In this document: one piece after another, positions 53,601 to 61,151 of the stretch
Position numbering within the stretch: position 1 is the first letter of the stretch
Layout of the letters: each line of letters starts with the position of its first letter
DNA from: an uncultured Parabacteroides sp.
GTDB lineage: Bacteria; Bacteroidota; Bacteroidia; Bacteroidales; Tannerellaceae
Reading direction: 5' to 3'
NCBI RefSeq assembly: GCF_947855115.1
Contig: NZ_CANTZW010000014.1
Span: 47,495 to 111,494, forward strand
DNA: 64,000 nt
Notes under the pieces: model-generated
The model's database searches: none
What the model was told of the DNA's origin: nothing
The model's input: only the letters and a program-made list of their open reading frames with translations
Made by a program: the position numbers and the translations under genes

Positions 53601-54014
53601 TAAGTCTCGGTCGAATTGGTTTGCGGTAACTACCACTTCCTCGCTCTCGGCGAAACGACGGGCCGTATCTTTCATGATGGCGAATACCTCGGGCAAGGAT
53701 TGCTCCAGCACCACTTCCATTTTGTCCGTGATGGTTTTCTCGATCTTATCCACCTCGGTCCAGATCGCCTCACGCTCTTCCAATTCCTTATCCTCGATGC
53801 CTTTGCGGAGTTCCTCTACTTTCGCTTTCTCCTCGGCTACGTAGTCTTGGATACGTTGTTTGATCTCGTCTGTTTTCGCACGCAACTCGTCGTTCGAGAG
53901 CGCCTTGATCGACGGATATACGGCCTTTACCTTATCTACGTAAGGTGTGATTTCTTTAAGGTCACGCTGCGACTTATTGCCGAACAGCTTCGTCATAAAC
54001 TCATTAAATCCCAT
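50634..54014 (-). CDS. secA: Preprotein translocase ATPase SecA
   Basis: SecA drives unfolded proteins through SecYEG using ATP. The 1,126-residue protein carries Walker A GEGKT at 193-197 and DEVD (Walker B) at 298-301. The SAT-like helicase motif region includes [12 protein letters not shown] and [16 protein letters not shown]. The end is a zinc-binding SEC-C motif [13 protein letters not shown]. It is about 225 residues longer than E. coli SecA. Some 90 extra residues lie before Walker A and form a charged coiled coil (about 45-130), and further insertions occur in the preprotein-binding part. This enlargement is usual for Bacteroidota as far as I know. It is monocistronic, with a terminator after the stop. 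Confidence 0.97.
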   Translation of the reverse strand: MGFNEFMTKLFGNKSQRDLKEITPYVDKVKAVYPSIKALSNDELRAKTDEIKQRIQDYVAEEKAKVEELRKGIEDKELEEREAIWTEVDKIEKTITDKMEVVLEQSLPEVFAIMKDTARRFAESEEVVVTANQFDRDLAARFDFVRIEDDKAIYANHWKAGGNEITWDMIHYDVQLFGGVVLHKGKIAEMATGEGKTLVATLPVFLNALTRNGVHVVTVNDYLSKRDSEWMGPLYMFHGLSVDCIDKHQPNSEARRKAYEADITFGTNNEFGFDYLRDNMAISPKDLVQRKHNYAIVDEVDSVLIDDARTPLIISGPVPRGEEQLFEQFRPNVEVVVNAQKDLCSKLLIEAKKKMASNDQKVVEEGSILLYRSFKGYPRNKALIKFLSEQGVKAQMLKTEEYFMSENMRHMHEATDELYFVIDEKNNSIELTDKGIDLLTGKTDDPTFFVLPDITSQLSQLENMEGTEEEKQARKDEILANYSVKSERVHTINQLLKAYTLFEKDDEYVVMDNKVMIVDEQTGRIMDGRRYSDGLHQAIEAKERVKVEAATQTFATITLQNYFRMYHKLSGMTGTAETEAGEFWDIYKLDVVVIPTNRPIARKDMNDRIYKTKREKYNAVIEEIVQLTEAGRPVLVGTTSVEISELLSRMLTMRKIQHNVLNAKLHQKEAEIVALAGQKSTVTIATNMAGRGTDIKLSKEVKDAGGLAIIGTERHESRRVDRQLRGRAGRQGDPGSSVFFVSLEDDLMRLFASEKIAGLMDKLGFKEGEVLEHNMLSKSVERAQKKVEENNFGIRKRLLEYDDVMNSQRNVIYTRRRHALMGERIGLDVLNTIYDTATAIADQHAEDFEGFKLELFKTFAMESPFTEDEFKSMKPEQLIERLFDEALKTYKRRMERMTQVAHPVIKQVYENQGAMYENIMIPITDGKRMYNVACNLKEAYDTECKAIVKSFQKSIVLHMIDEGWKEHLREMDELRHSVQNASYENKDPLLIYKLESYNLFKTMVDNMNRKTAAILMRGQIPVREEPTEEQRQAMQARQAAVAQQAAQAIAEERARQRIAVQEAAPEKHEDMSRYRTEKSDLSGKNTQAEAPQPKQAPVRAEKRVGRNDPCPCGSGKKYKNCHGQGL

Positions 54015-54207
54015 GATATAGTTTCGTTTTATTTATTTTCTGTCTGAAAGGGCGTATACTTGACGGTTGACAAATGATAACCGGCGGTTAGATGTCCTTT
54101 ATCCTATTCCCTGTATCCTTGTCGCTAGTCCTACCAGCCCATTAATTTTATGAATTATAATAATTTAGATAAATTCGAGAGTTTGTCAGTCTGCGACTGT
54201 CTGGCTG

Positions 54208-55797
54208 TCATTTGTTTACAGTCAACTCTCTCAGCGGAAGGCTTTGAGTAGCATTGGGTGGCCTGATTCTTAGCACGTGGGTTACCGTAGGGGCTATCTC
54301 CGTAGCCTTGACTTCGCGGTAGATATGTTGGGGTTTCAACCCGTTACCCATAAACACCAGCGGGGTAATAACGGCATTATTGCGTATAATCTTTACTTTT
54401 TCTTTCGGATTATCGAAATTTACTTTCCAACCGGGTTGTAACTCGATTATCAGATCGCCCCGTCTCAGGTGATGCGTGCCTTGGCGAAACTTAGCGGTTC
54501 CCTCGTTCCAGTCACCCATAAGCAAGCTCTTGTCCGTGGTGACAAGTTGTACGCCACTGAACTCTTGTATGAATTCGGCGGCTTTGTCTTGCAAAGTCTT
54601 CAAATCCAGCTTGGCATCTTCTATCGCCTTGCGGTTCAGGTAGATCTGGTTGTTATAGTATCCTTGTACCCAACTGGTATGTTGGCCATAGATCGCCATC
54701 AGGTACATGTTTAACAAGGCCAAGCAACGTTTCGGGTGGAACTCGCCACCGTTCACCATCATGCCGTCCGGGTAGGATTCCTCGCTTTTATAATAACCGG
54801 AGCCGGTAAAGACTATCAATGTGTTGGCCAAGCCTACTTTTTTATCGATAGCGTCGAGCAACTTCTCGATATCTTGGTCGAGTTGATAATACGTATCTTG
54901 AATCTCCCGGGTATATTCCTTGCCCATCGTACCCCGATAATTACCGGCGTAATACGTGATAGACAACAAATCCGGGCAGCTACGTGTACCGAATGCCCCA
55001 TACTCCAAGAATTGGAGAGCCAGCCGGTTAATCTCTTTATTGATAAATGGTGAGGTTTTCAGGTTCGGATAGCAGTTCGCTGATTTCTCGCTGAATGTAT
55101 AGCGGAAAGGAAGATCATCCAATACATAAGGAAAGGCACTGTATTTCTCCAACGGAAGAGATGGTGTCCATACCATCGTTTCTAGGCGAGACGCCAAAGA
55201 TTCCGGACCGTTGTTATAGCGGTCTACATACCAAGGGATTCCTTTATAATATGTCGTGGTAGCCCATTTCCCATTGGTGTTATCCATCCAGAAAGCTCCG
55301 TTGGCCGCGTGTCCGGCAGAAAGGAGGGCGCTCTCTGCATCTGGGGCGATAGAATATACATCACTCCTTCCTTGGGAGGCGATCTTCAACTCATCTCCGA
55401 TCGTGGAACTAAACAGGTTCTTGGGGGAGTAATTCTCTTTCGTATAGTTACCTAGATATTCCGGGTCATTTAGGATAGAGACCTCTTTCTCTCGCTCGAA
55501 ATCAAATATCTTATTTCCGGTGATACCGCTGAAGCAAGGGTTGCTTCCCGTGAAAAGGGTCGCGAATGCGCTGGCTTGGTCTATGTCCGAGAACTCGAAG
55601 CGGATATTGTTGTACACCAGCCCCTCGTTCATCAAACGCTTGAAACCGCGTTCGCCAAAAGTATTATAAAAATATTCTATATAATCGCCCCTTAGCTGAT
55701 CCACGGTGATACATACCACCAATTTGGGGGTACGTTGTTGCGCCTCAAGGTTTGTTACCACGAGGATAGCTATAAGTGACGTTATGATTTTTCTCAT
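54208..55797 (-). CDS. Alkaline-phosphatase-superfamily protein, apparently inactive
   Basis: A 529-residue secreted protein with a signal peptide (LIAILVVTNLEA). The overall pattern is that of PafA/nucleotide-pyrophosphatase-like phosphatases: LVVCITVDQLRGDYI with Asp33, and SAFATLFTGSNPCFSGITGN. Key residues are replaced. The nucleophile Thr/Ser aligns with Gln74, the usual GHA becomes AFA, the usual D-Y-x-G-H is N286-Y-R-G-T290, and the usual ADHG is T331-G-S-G. Metal binding and catalysis are therefore doubtful. The start is set at MRKIITSL (55797), whose ATG overlaps the DUF4105 stop by 4 bases, so the two proteins are made together. Confidence 0.85.
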   Translation of the reverse strand: MRKIITSLIAILVVTNLEAQQRTPKLVVCITVDQLRGDYIEYFYNTFGERGFKRLMNEGLVYNNIRFEFSDIDQASAFATLFTGSNPCFSGITGNKIFDFEREKEVSILNDPEYLGNYTKENYSPKNLFSSTIGDELKIASQGRSDVYSIAPDAESALLSAGHAANGAFWMDNTNGKWATTTYYKGIPWYVDRYNNGPESLASRLETMVWTPSLPLEKYSAFPYVLDDLPFRYTFSEKSANCYPNLKTSPFINKEINRLALQFLEYGAFGTRSCPDLLSITYYAGNYRGTMGKEYTREIQDTYYQLDQDIEKLLDAIDKKVGLANTLIVFTGSGYYKSEESYPDGMMVNGGEFHPKRCLALLNMYLMAIYGQHTSWVQGYYNNQIYLNRKAIEDAKLDLKTLQDKAAEFIQEFSGVQLVTTDKSLLMGDWNEGTAKFRQGTHHLRRGDLIIELQPGWKVNFDNPKEKVKIIRNNAVITPLVFMGNGLKPQHIYREVKATEIAPTVTHVLRIRPPNATQSLPLRELTVNK

Positions 55798-56981
55798 CCG
55801 ATTCTCCATATCTTTCTGTAAACACCCCAACCCGAACGAACCCAAATTGAGGCTACAAGCGGAATAAAGGCACTATTTAGATGTTGCGGGATGAGATACC
55901 ATCCCAGTAACATCAACGTAAGCGCCGCAAAGTTAATAAAATGATAGTAATATGCAGCTTTCTTCAGCTTTTTTACGCAAAACAAAATAACGGCGATCAG
56001 GTCTAACGGTTGTAACCATACCAAAGACCAGTTTGGCCATGTGCAGGGATGAACGGATATGAAGCTAAGAAAGAAGAGGATGACACCTCCGGCTCCGGCC
56101 ATTGAAAAAAGGACGCAATCTACCACCCGGAAGTATTTTCTTTTGCGCCATTCGATCCCGGTAAATCCCAAAACGATCCCAAACAGGAACCAAGCGCAAA
56201 CTAACGGGGTAAATAAATCCCAGATATCTTTCTCCGGCTCATCGGCTTCCCCGGCTCCGATCAGGTTGGTTTGGCTTACCAACGGACGTACTGTCCCGTC
56301 CGGGTCTGTGATGGTAGCTTTGGCGAATGCCTCTTTTAGGCAAGTGGGAAGGAATAGCATCTCGTGTTGGGTAGCTTCCCGGTCGGTCGGGCTACCCAAC
56401 GCCAAGTCGCATCCGAATGTGAGCCACGGATGGTTTCGGGTACAGTAATTGATAAGCTCCCGGAATGTCTGGGATTGATAGGGATAATTATAATCTATGC
56501 TTCCGTTTATCTCTTTTTCCAATATGGCGGCAGGACGAGTGGCGCAATTGTCGAAAAAGAAGTTATAACGATACACCCTGTTCTCCGGCCTGTAATTGAT
56601 AAGCAATGCGTTCCATATGTGCTCTTTCTCCTCTTGGGTGAGGTTCAATACTTGCTCCGTGATATCGCTACCCCGCATTTGGTACTCGATCACGTAATCT
56701 TGGAAATCGGCTACTCCCAGCTTATAATCCGTCTCTCCTTTGGCGAACCGGTAGATGAAATTCGGTTTGGAGAAATCGAATATACCATAGTTGAATATAT
56801 AATCTATATTTTGCTTGGGATCGTATATCCGTAAAGCGGCATGCCCGTACACGGTGAATACCTCCTCATCATACGGTGCGCTGGTCATCAAACTGATACG
56901 GGCTTCCTCGCTCAGCTTGGGTTGTGCGATCACTGATATGGAAAGAATCCCTAACAGGAATAGAAATACGCTCTTCTTCAT
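55794..56981 (-). CDS. DUF4105 membrane protein (possible lipoprotein N-acyltransferase)
   Basis: A 395-residue inner-membrane protein: a signal/anchor (FLFLLGILSISVIA), a periplasmic domain of about 230 residues, then around five C-terminal hydrophobic helices (from about residue 250). The DUF4105 domain shows the conserved His47 in VYGHAALR and Cys146 in FFDNCATRP, a likely Cys-His catalytic pair. From memory, a DUF4105 protein of Bacteroides has been reported as the lipoprotein N-acyltransferase Lnb; this gene is a candidate by domain only. The start is placed at 56981 (MKKSVFLFLL), since the frame upstream is made of a tandem repeat. It is coupled to the pseudo-phosphatase gene by a 4-base overlap. 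Confidence 0.85.
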   Translation of the reverse strand: MKKSVFLFLLGILSISVIAQPKLSEEARISLMTSAPYDEEVFTVYGHAALRIYDPKQNIDYIFNYGIFDFSKPNFIYRFAKGETDYKLGVADFQDYVIEYQMRGSDITEQVLNLTQEEKEHIWNALLINYRPENRVYRYNFFFDNCATRPAAILEKEINGSIDYNYPYQSQTFRELINYCTRNHPWLTFGCDLALGSPTDREATQHEMLFLPTCLKEAFAKATITDPDGTVRPLVSQTNLIGAGEADEPEKDIWDLFTPLVCAWFLFGIVLGFTGIEWRKRKYFRVVDCVLFSMAGAGGVILFFLSFISVHPCTWPNWSLVWLQPLDLIAVILFCVKKLKKAAYYYHFINFAALTLMLLGWYLIPQHLNSAFIPLVASIWVRSGWGVYRKIWRIG

Positions 56982-57050
56982 TAACCTTGAATTTGTTTCT
57001 CTATTATAGATTGAGGCTAGTCTTTTATCTTTATTTAGGTTCATCCGCAT

Positions 57051-57155
57051 GAAACGAAAGTTTCTCTGGGACGAAACTTCAGTTTCTTCAGCATGAAACT
57101 TCAATTTCTTCAGCATGAAACTGAAGTTTCTTCAGCGTGAAACTGAAATATATCC
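57051..57155. repeat. Tandem array of five 22-bp units with GAAACT palindromes
   Basis: Units start at 57051, 57073, 57095, 57117 and 57139, each opening with GAAAC. The three central units follow GAAACTTCAGTTTCTTCAGC with few changes. The inner GAAACTTCAGTTTC or GAAACTGAAGTTTC is nearly palindromic. The array lies between the DUF4105 gene and tRNA-Gly. There are no unique spacers, so it is not a CRISPR. Confidence 0.85.
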
Positions 57156-57170
57156 TAGCCTATATAAAAA

Positions 57171-57198
57171 AAAGGAGTCACCTTGCGGAGACCCCTTT
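57171..57198 (-). terminator. Intrinsic terminator of tRNA-Gly
   Basis: AAAGGAGTC (57171-57179) pairs with GACCCCTTT (57190-57198), with one G-T pair. The A-run to its left gives the U-tract for the minus-strand tRNA. Confidence 0.8.
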
Positions 57199-57205
57199 CT
57201 TTTTG

Positions 57206-57278
57206 AGCGGTAGGCGAGGCTCGAACTCGTGACCCTCAGCTTGGGAAGCTGATGCTCTACCAACTGAGCTACTACCGC
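57206..57278 (-). tRNA. tRNA-Gly (anticodon CCC)
   Basis: A 73-base cloverleaf on the minus strand. The acceptor is GCGGTAG/CTACCGC with T73, the D stem GCTC/GAGC, and the anticodon stem TCAGC/GCTGA with loop TTCCCAA (anticodon CCC, reading GGG). The T arm is ACGAG-TTCGAGC-CTCGC, with an A-C mismatch at 49:65. CCA is not encoded. A TACATTTG -7 element on the minus strand lies at 57296-57289. Confidence 0.94.
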
Positions 57279-57288
57279 ATTGCGAGTG

Positions 57289-57296
57289 CAAATGTA
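57289..57296 (-). promoter_or_regulatory. -7 element of tRNA-Gly
   Basis: TACATTTG on the minus strand, ending 11 bases before the tRNA 5' end. The -33 element is weak. A divergent TAACTTTG at 57318-57325 on the plus strand is the likely -7 element of argB. Confidence 0.6.
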
Positions 57297-57355
57297 TATA
57301 ATTCTTTCTTTTTTTACTAACTTTGGCGAGAAAATTTTATAAAAAAGATATAAGA

Positions 57356-58123
57356 ATGGAAAAACTGGTCTTGATAAAAGTAGGTGGGAAGATCGTAGAG
57401 GAGGAGGAGACACTTCGCCGATTATTGAATGATTTCGCTGCTATTGAGGGATATAAGGTCTTGGTTCATGGGGGAGGACGCTCGGCTACGAAGCTTGCCG
57501 CTCAATTGGGGATCGAGAGTAAGATGGTAGGGGGCCGACGTATTACGGATGCCGAGACCTTGAAAGTTGTCACGATGGTATATGGCGGGCTGGTGAATAA
57601 AAATATTGTGGCGGGCTTGCAGGCATTGGGCGTAAATGCCTTGGGATTGACTGGTGCGGACATGAATTTGATGCGCTCCGATAAGCGCCCGGTGGCCGAG
57701 GTTGACTATGGTTTCGTAGGAGACGTGAAGGAGGTGAACTCCGATTTGCTAGCCTCTCTTATCCGTCAAGGAATCGTACCGGTACTGGCTCCACTTACGC
57801 ACGATAAACGAGGCCATCTGCTGAATACGAACGCTGATACGATAGCGGGAGAAGCGGCCAAGGCGTTGGCAAGACATTTTGAGGTGACGTTGATGTTTTG
57901 TTTTGAGAAAAAGGGGGTCTTACGTGACGAGGAAGATGATGAGAGCGTGATTCCGGAAATCGATCGCATGGCGTTTAAGGAATACGTAGAGCGAGGAGTT
58001 ATCCAGGGTGGTATGATTCCAAAACTGGAAAATGCGTTCCAAGCGATAGATGCCGGGGTAAAGCAGGTGATCATCACCCGTGCCTCGGAGATTCATCAAG
58101 GAAAAGGGACGAGAGTCTTTTAA
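57356..58123 (+). CDS. argB: Acetylglutamate kinase
   Basis: ArgB phosphorylates N-acetylglutamate (or, in Bacteroidota, possibly N-succinylglutamate) in arginine synthesis. The 255-residue amino-acid kinase has the phosphate loop LIKVGGKIVEEEE at its start and VLVHGGGRSATKLAAQLG. NTNADTIAGEAAKALA and GVIQGGMIPKLENAFQAI complete the substrate and ATP site. The ATG at 57356 is used, because the 11 upstream codons overlap the promoter and are not family-like. Bacteroides are reported to use succinylated intermediates via an unusual transcarbamylase, but the kinase motifs alone do not tell which acyl group is used. It appears monocistronic. Confidence 0.95.
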   Translation: MEKLVLIKVGGKIVEEEETLRRLLNDFAAIEGYKVLVHGGGRSATKLAAQLGIESKMVGGRRITDAETLKVVTMVYGGLVNKNIVAGLQALGVNALGLTGADMNLMRSDKRPVAEVDYGFVGDVKEVNSDLLASLIRQGIVPVLAPLTHDKRGHLLNTNADTIAGEAAKALARHFEVTLMFCFEKKGVLRDEEDDESVIPEIDRMAFKEYVERGVIQGGMIPKLENAFQAIDAGVKQVIITRASEIHQGKGTRVF

Positions 58124-58213
58124 ATAGGAGAGGGGCTGTAGACTGCTTCTCACGTACATTATAATATATTACTAAATATAAAATAGCCAATATCCGGCTT
58201 GTTTAGAGAAAAC

Positions 58214-59686
58214 ATGGAAAAAGAAGGAAAGATGGTAGTCGATATCAAGAATATCGTTACCCGTTTGCCGGAATTACGGTTCACGGCTCCCGTGAGCTGG
58301 AGGATTGATGAAGGACAACAATGGGCCGTGATCGGTCCGAATGGTGCGGGTAAGACTTTGATAGCGGATATTATGCAGCGTAAGTTCGCTTTTAAGGAGG
58401 GTGAAGTTGTATTCTCCGGAAATGGCAAGGTGAGCGACTTTATCAAGAGTATAGCGTTTAAGGATATTTATTCGTTGGCAGATTGCCGGAACTCTTATTA
58501 CCAGCAACGTTGGCATTCCACGGAGACGGATGAGATGCCTACCGTCGAGGAGTTGTTGAAGGAATATGCCGGATCGGATAATTTAACGGAGATATTGACT
58601 CTTTTCGGCATAGAGGATTTATTGCCTAAGCGGTTGATCTTCTTGTCCAGCGGAGAGTTGCGTAAATTCTTGATCACCCGTACATTGCTCAGTCGTCCTC
58701 GTATCTTGATCTTGGATAATCCTTTCATCGGCTTAGATGCTCCGTCTCGGGATTTATTGGTGGAGATGTTGGGACGGATGACAGACTTGGACGGGGTACA
58801 AGTCGTTCTATTATTGTCGAACCCCAACGACATTCCGGCAATGATCACGCATGTGTTGCCTATCCATGATCGTACTTGCTTACCTCCGCTGACCCGCGAG
58901 GAGTTTATGGCAGATAAAGAGTTGATCGCCCGTCTTTTTCCGACGGAAGGAATCTGCTCATGTGAGGAAACAAGGAAGGTGTGCCTACCGGTGGATATGG
59001 ATAAAGCGGCCTCTTCTCATGAAATAACCTTGCGTATGGAACGGGTGAAGATACGCTACGGCAGTCGTACGATCTTGAAAGATTTGGACTGGGAAATCAA
59101 AAACGGAGAGAAATGGGCCTTGTTCGGTCCGAATGGAGCCGGTAAATCTACGTTGCTGAGTCTGGTTTATGCGGATAACCCCCAGTCGTATGCGAATACG
59201 TTGTATTTGTTCGATAGAAAAAGAGGTTCCGGAGAGAGTATCTGGGATATCAAGAAACGTATCGGGTATGTATCGCCGGAGATGCATTTGTATTATAAGG
59301 AGAATGTCCCGACCTTGAATATCGTAGGTTCCGGCTTTTTCGACTCGATCGGTTTGTTTCGTAAGTGCAATGCCGAGCAAGAAAAAATAGCGTTGGAGTG
59401 GATGAGAGTCTTTGGCATCGAGCATTTGAGAGACCGTTTGTTCTTGACCTTATCGTCCGGAGAACAACGTCTGGCTTTATTGGCGAGAGCTTTCGTGAAA
59501 GATCCCGATTTGATTATATTGGACGAACCCCTACATGGCCTAGACGTAAGCAACAAGAAAAAAGCAGCCGGCATTATTGAGCAATTCTGCGACCGTCCGG
59601 GGAAGACCTTGATTTACGTGACCCATTATCCGCATGAGTTGCCTGCTTGTGTGGATAAACGGTTTGAATTGGTAAAACACTCATGA
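58214..59686 (+). CDS. Double ABC ATPase (ModF/PhrA-like)
   Basis: A 490-residue soluble protein of two ABC ATPase domains without membrane segments. Domain 1 has Walker A GPNGAGKTLIAD and signature LSSGELRKFLIT. Domain 2 has GPNGAGKSTLLS, signature LSSGEQRLALLARA and Walker B LIILDEPLHG. In domain 1 the Walker B reads ILILDNPFIG, with Asn in place of the catalytic Glu, so that site may be hydrolysis-poor. The pattern fits the ModF family, whose role is unclear; no permease gene is nearby, so transport is not implied. The ATG at 58214 is preferred over the TTG at 58199. Confidence 0.88.
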   Translation: MEKEGKMVVDIKNIVTRLPELRFTAPVSWRIDEGQQWAVIGPNGAGKTLIADIMQRKFAFKEGEVVFSGNGKVSDFIKSIAFKDIYSLADCRNSYYQQRWHSTETDEMPTVEELLKEYAGSDNLTEILTLFGIEDLLPKRLIFLSSGELRKFLITRTLLSRPRILILDNPFIGLDAPSRDLLVEMLGRMTDLDGVQVVLLLSNPNDIPAMITHVLPIHDRTCLPPLTREEFMADKELIARLFPTEGICSCEETRKVCLPVDMDKAASSHEITLRMERVKIRYGSRTILKDLDWEIKNGEKWALFGPNGAGKSTLLSLVYADNPQSYANTLYLFDRKRGSGESIWDIKKRIGYVSPEMHLYYKENVPTLNIVGSGFFDSIGLFRKCNAEQEKIALEWMRVFGIEHLRDRLFLTLSSGEQRLALLARAFVKDPDLIILDEPLHGLDVSNKKKAAGIIEQFCDRPGKTLIYVTHYPHELPACVDKRFELVKHS

Positions 59687-59693
59687 TCGTGAG

Positions 59694-59731
59694 ATAAAAA
59701 AAGAGGATGTGCCGATGATGACACATCCTCT
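59694..59731 (-). terminator. Intrinsic terminator after the second susD
   Basis: AGAGGATGTG (59702-59711) pairs with CACATCCTCT (59722-59731). An A-run at 59695-59702 gives the U-tract for the minus-strand transcript. The converging ABC gene may share the hairpin. Confidence 0.85.
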
Positions 59732-59760
59732 AAAATCAATAAGTGATTATGGATAATGGA

Positions 59761-61131
59761 TTAATATCCCGGATTCTGTATTAACTGACCTTTTGATACG
59801 GTGATCTCTCCGACAGGGATTGCCATGACTGTACGGTAATCGTCTGGTTTAACCTCGCCCACAAACTTGTTGTTGACCGACTTGCCGTTGCGCCAAGCGT
59901 CCCAAGCCGTATGTCCTTCCGTGAATAACTCCAGACGTCTTTCCAATAAGATATCATCCAACGTGACAGAAGCGACATCCGTATAATTCTCGATACGGTT
60001 CTGGCGTAATGTGTTTATATATCCGGCGGCAGCGGAAGTATCCCCTGTTTTTAACGCAGCCTCTGCCGCGATAAGGTAAACTTCGGAAAGGCGTACGATT
60101 TTCGGATTGTTCACATAGATTTGTCCGTCGCGGCCTTTATACTTTTGAGGATAAGTTCCGTTGTAGCCATTATCGGTTTCCTCGGCGAATAATTCCGTAC
60201 GGACATCTCCCGGATGTTTAGCCAGCTCTTCCAAGAAAGACTCGGTGGCGGCACACTCGCCGTAACCCGACGCATGCGTGAAATAACCGATAGAATTACG
60301 TTGTGCGTTGTAATTCGGGGTGACTAAGATCTCGAATATAGCCTCGTTTGTCCCTTCTTTATCCCATACGCCAACGTACTCGTCGCGCGTATATAATTTA
60401 TAGGGAGAAGAAGCTATTATCTCTTTACAATCCGCTAGGGCCTCTTGGTTCTTCTCTAGGTAAAGATATGCACGCGCACGGATCGCTAACGCTCCCCAAT
60501 AATTAATGTGCCCGGTTTGTTTGTCTTTACTTAAAAGAGGCAGTGCCGTTTCGATATCTTTCAATACTTGGTCGTATGTCTGCTGCAAGGTTGCCCGGGT
60601 TCCGATATAATCCGTGGGATAAACCTCCGTGGAGAGTACGATACCCAGATCGCTCATATCCGTTGTCGATGGTAATTTAGCGAATACTCTGGCTAGATCG
60701 AAATGATATAAAGCACGCATGGCGTATAACTCGCCTTTCAGAGCGTCTGCGTCTGCGCCTTCGAATGTCTCGGCGGCGGCTAATACGTTGTTCAGGCGAG
60801 CCAGGCAGTTGTAGAATAGTTTATAGAAACTGTATACCATCTCATCGTTTTTACCTGTTTGGTAACGATACATTGGCCCGGCATGATTCACCGTGGAGAT
60901 AGATTGGAAATCTCCGCTTCGTAAGTCGGCCAGTAATGTGAATTCTGCGCCATACGAGCCTACCTCTGTAGCTTGTTGCTCGTATACACCATTCACTGCG
61001 TTTGTCAAGTCGGCTATGGAAGAGATCGCGTCTGCTGTAGGCAACTGGGTAGAGGATGTCTTTTCTAAAACATCGTCGCAGGAGGCCGTTAATAAGGCGA
61101 ACGCTAAACCTACTAAATATATCTTTTTCAT
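59761..61131 (-). CDS. SusD/RagB-family lipoprotein (second pair)
   Basis: A 456-residue SusD-like surface lipoprotein with lipobox LTASC (Cys18). The early helix GELYAMRALYHFDLARVFAKLP and the C-terminal PKIVRLSEVYLIAAEAALKTGD and ERRLELFTEGHTAWDAWRNG segments are typical of the family. It follows the partial susC by 20 bp and is followed directly by a terminator, so no enzymes are encoded downstream. It is not closely similar to the first SusD (4688-6199), judging by length and motif spacing. Its ligand is unknown; an enzyme-free pair may import something other than a polysaccharide, such as a peptide or small glycan. Confidence 0.95.
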   Translation of the reverse strand: MKKIYLVGLAFALLTASCDDVLEKTSSTQLPTADAISSIADLTNAVNGVYEQQATEVGSYGAEFTLLADLRSGDFQSISTVNHAGPMYRYQTGKNDEMVYSFYKLFYNCLARLNNVLAAAETFEGADADALKGELYAMRALYHFDLARVFAKLPSTTDMSDLGIVLSTEVYPTDYIGTRATLQQTYDQVLKDIETALPLLSKDKQTGHINYWGALAIRARAYLYLEKNQEALADCKEIIASSPYKLYTRDEYVGVWDKEGTNEAIFEILVTPNYNAQRNSIGYFTHASGYGECAATESFLEELAKHPGDVRTELFAEETDNGYNGTYPQKYKGRDGQIYVNNPKIVRLSEVYLIAAEAALKTGDTSAAAGYINTLRQNRIENYTDVASVTLDDILLERRLELFTEGHTAWDAWRNGKSVNNKFVGEVKPDDYRTVMAIPVGEITVSKGQLIQNPGY

Positions 61132-61151
61132 ATAGATTCTATTTTAATAAA

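Noticed and set aside
54187..54199. CAGTC/GACTG small palindrome after the phosphatase-like gene
   Set aside because: The 5-bp stem with no T-tract is too weak to call a terminator or operator.
56982..57116. 45-codon N-terminal extension of the DUF4105 gene
   Set aside because: It is translated 22-bp repeat DNA; a normal signal peptide starts at 56981.
57051..57155. CRISPR array
   Set aside because: Units are directly adjacent without unique spacers, and no cas genes are present. The same applies to 39677-39763.
58199..58213. TTG start for the double ABC ATPase
   Set aside because: An ATG five codons later fits the family start better.
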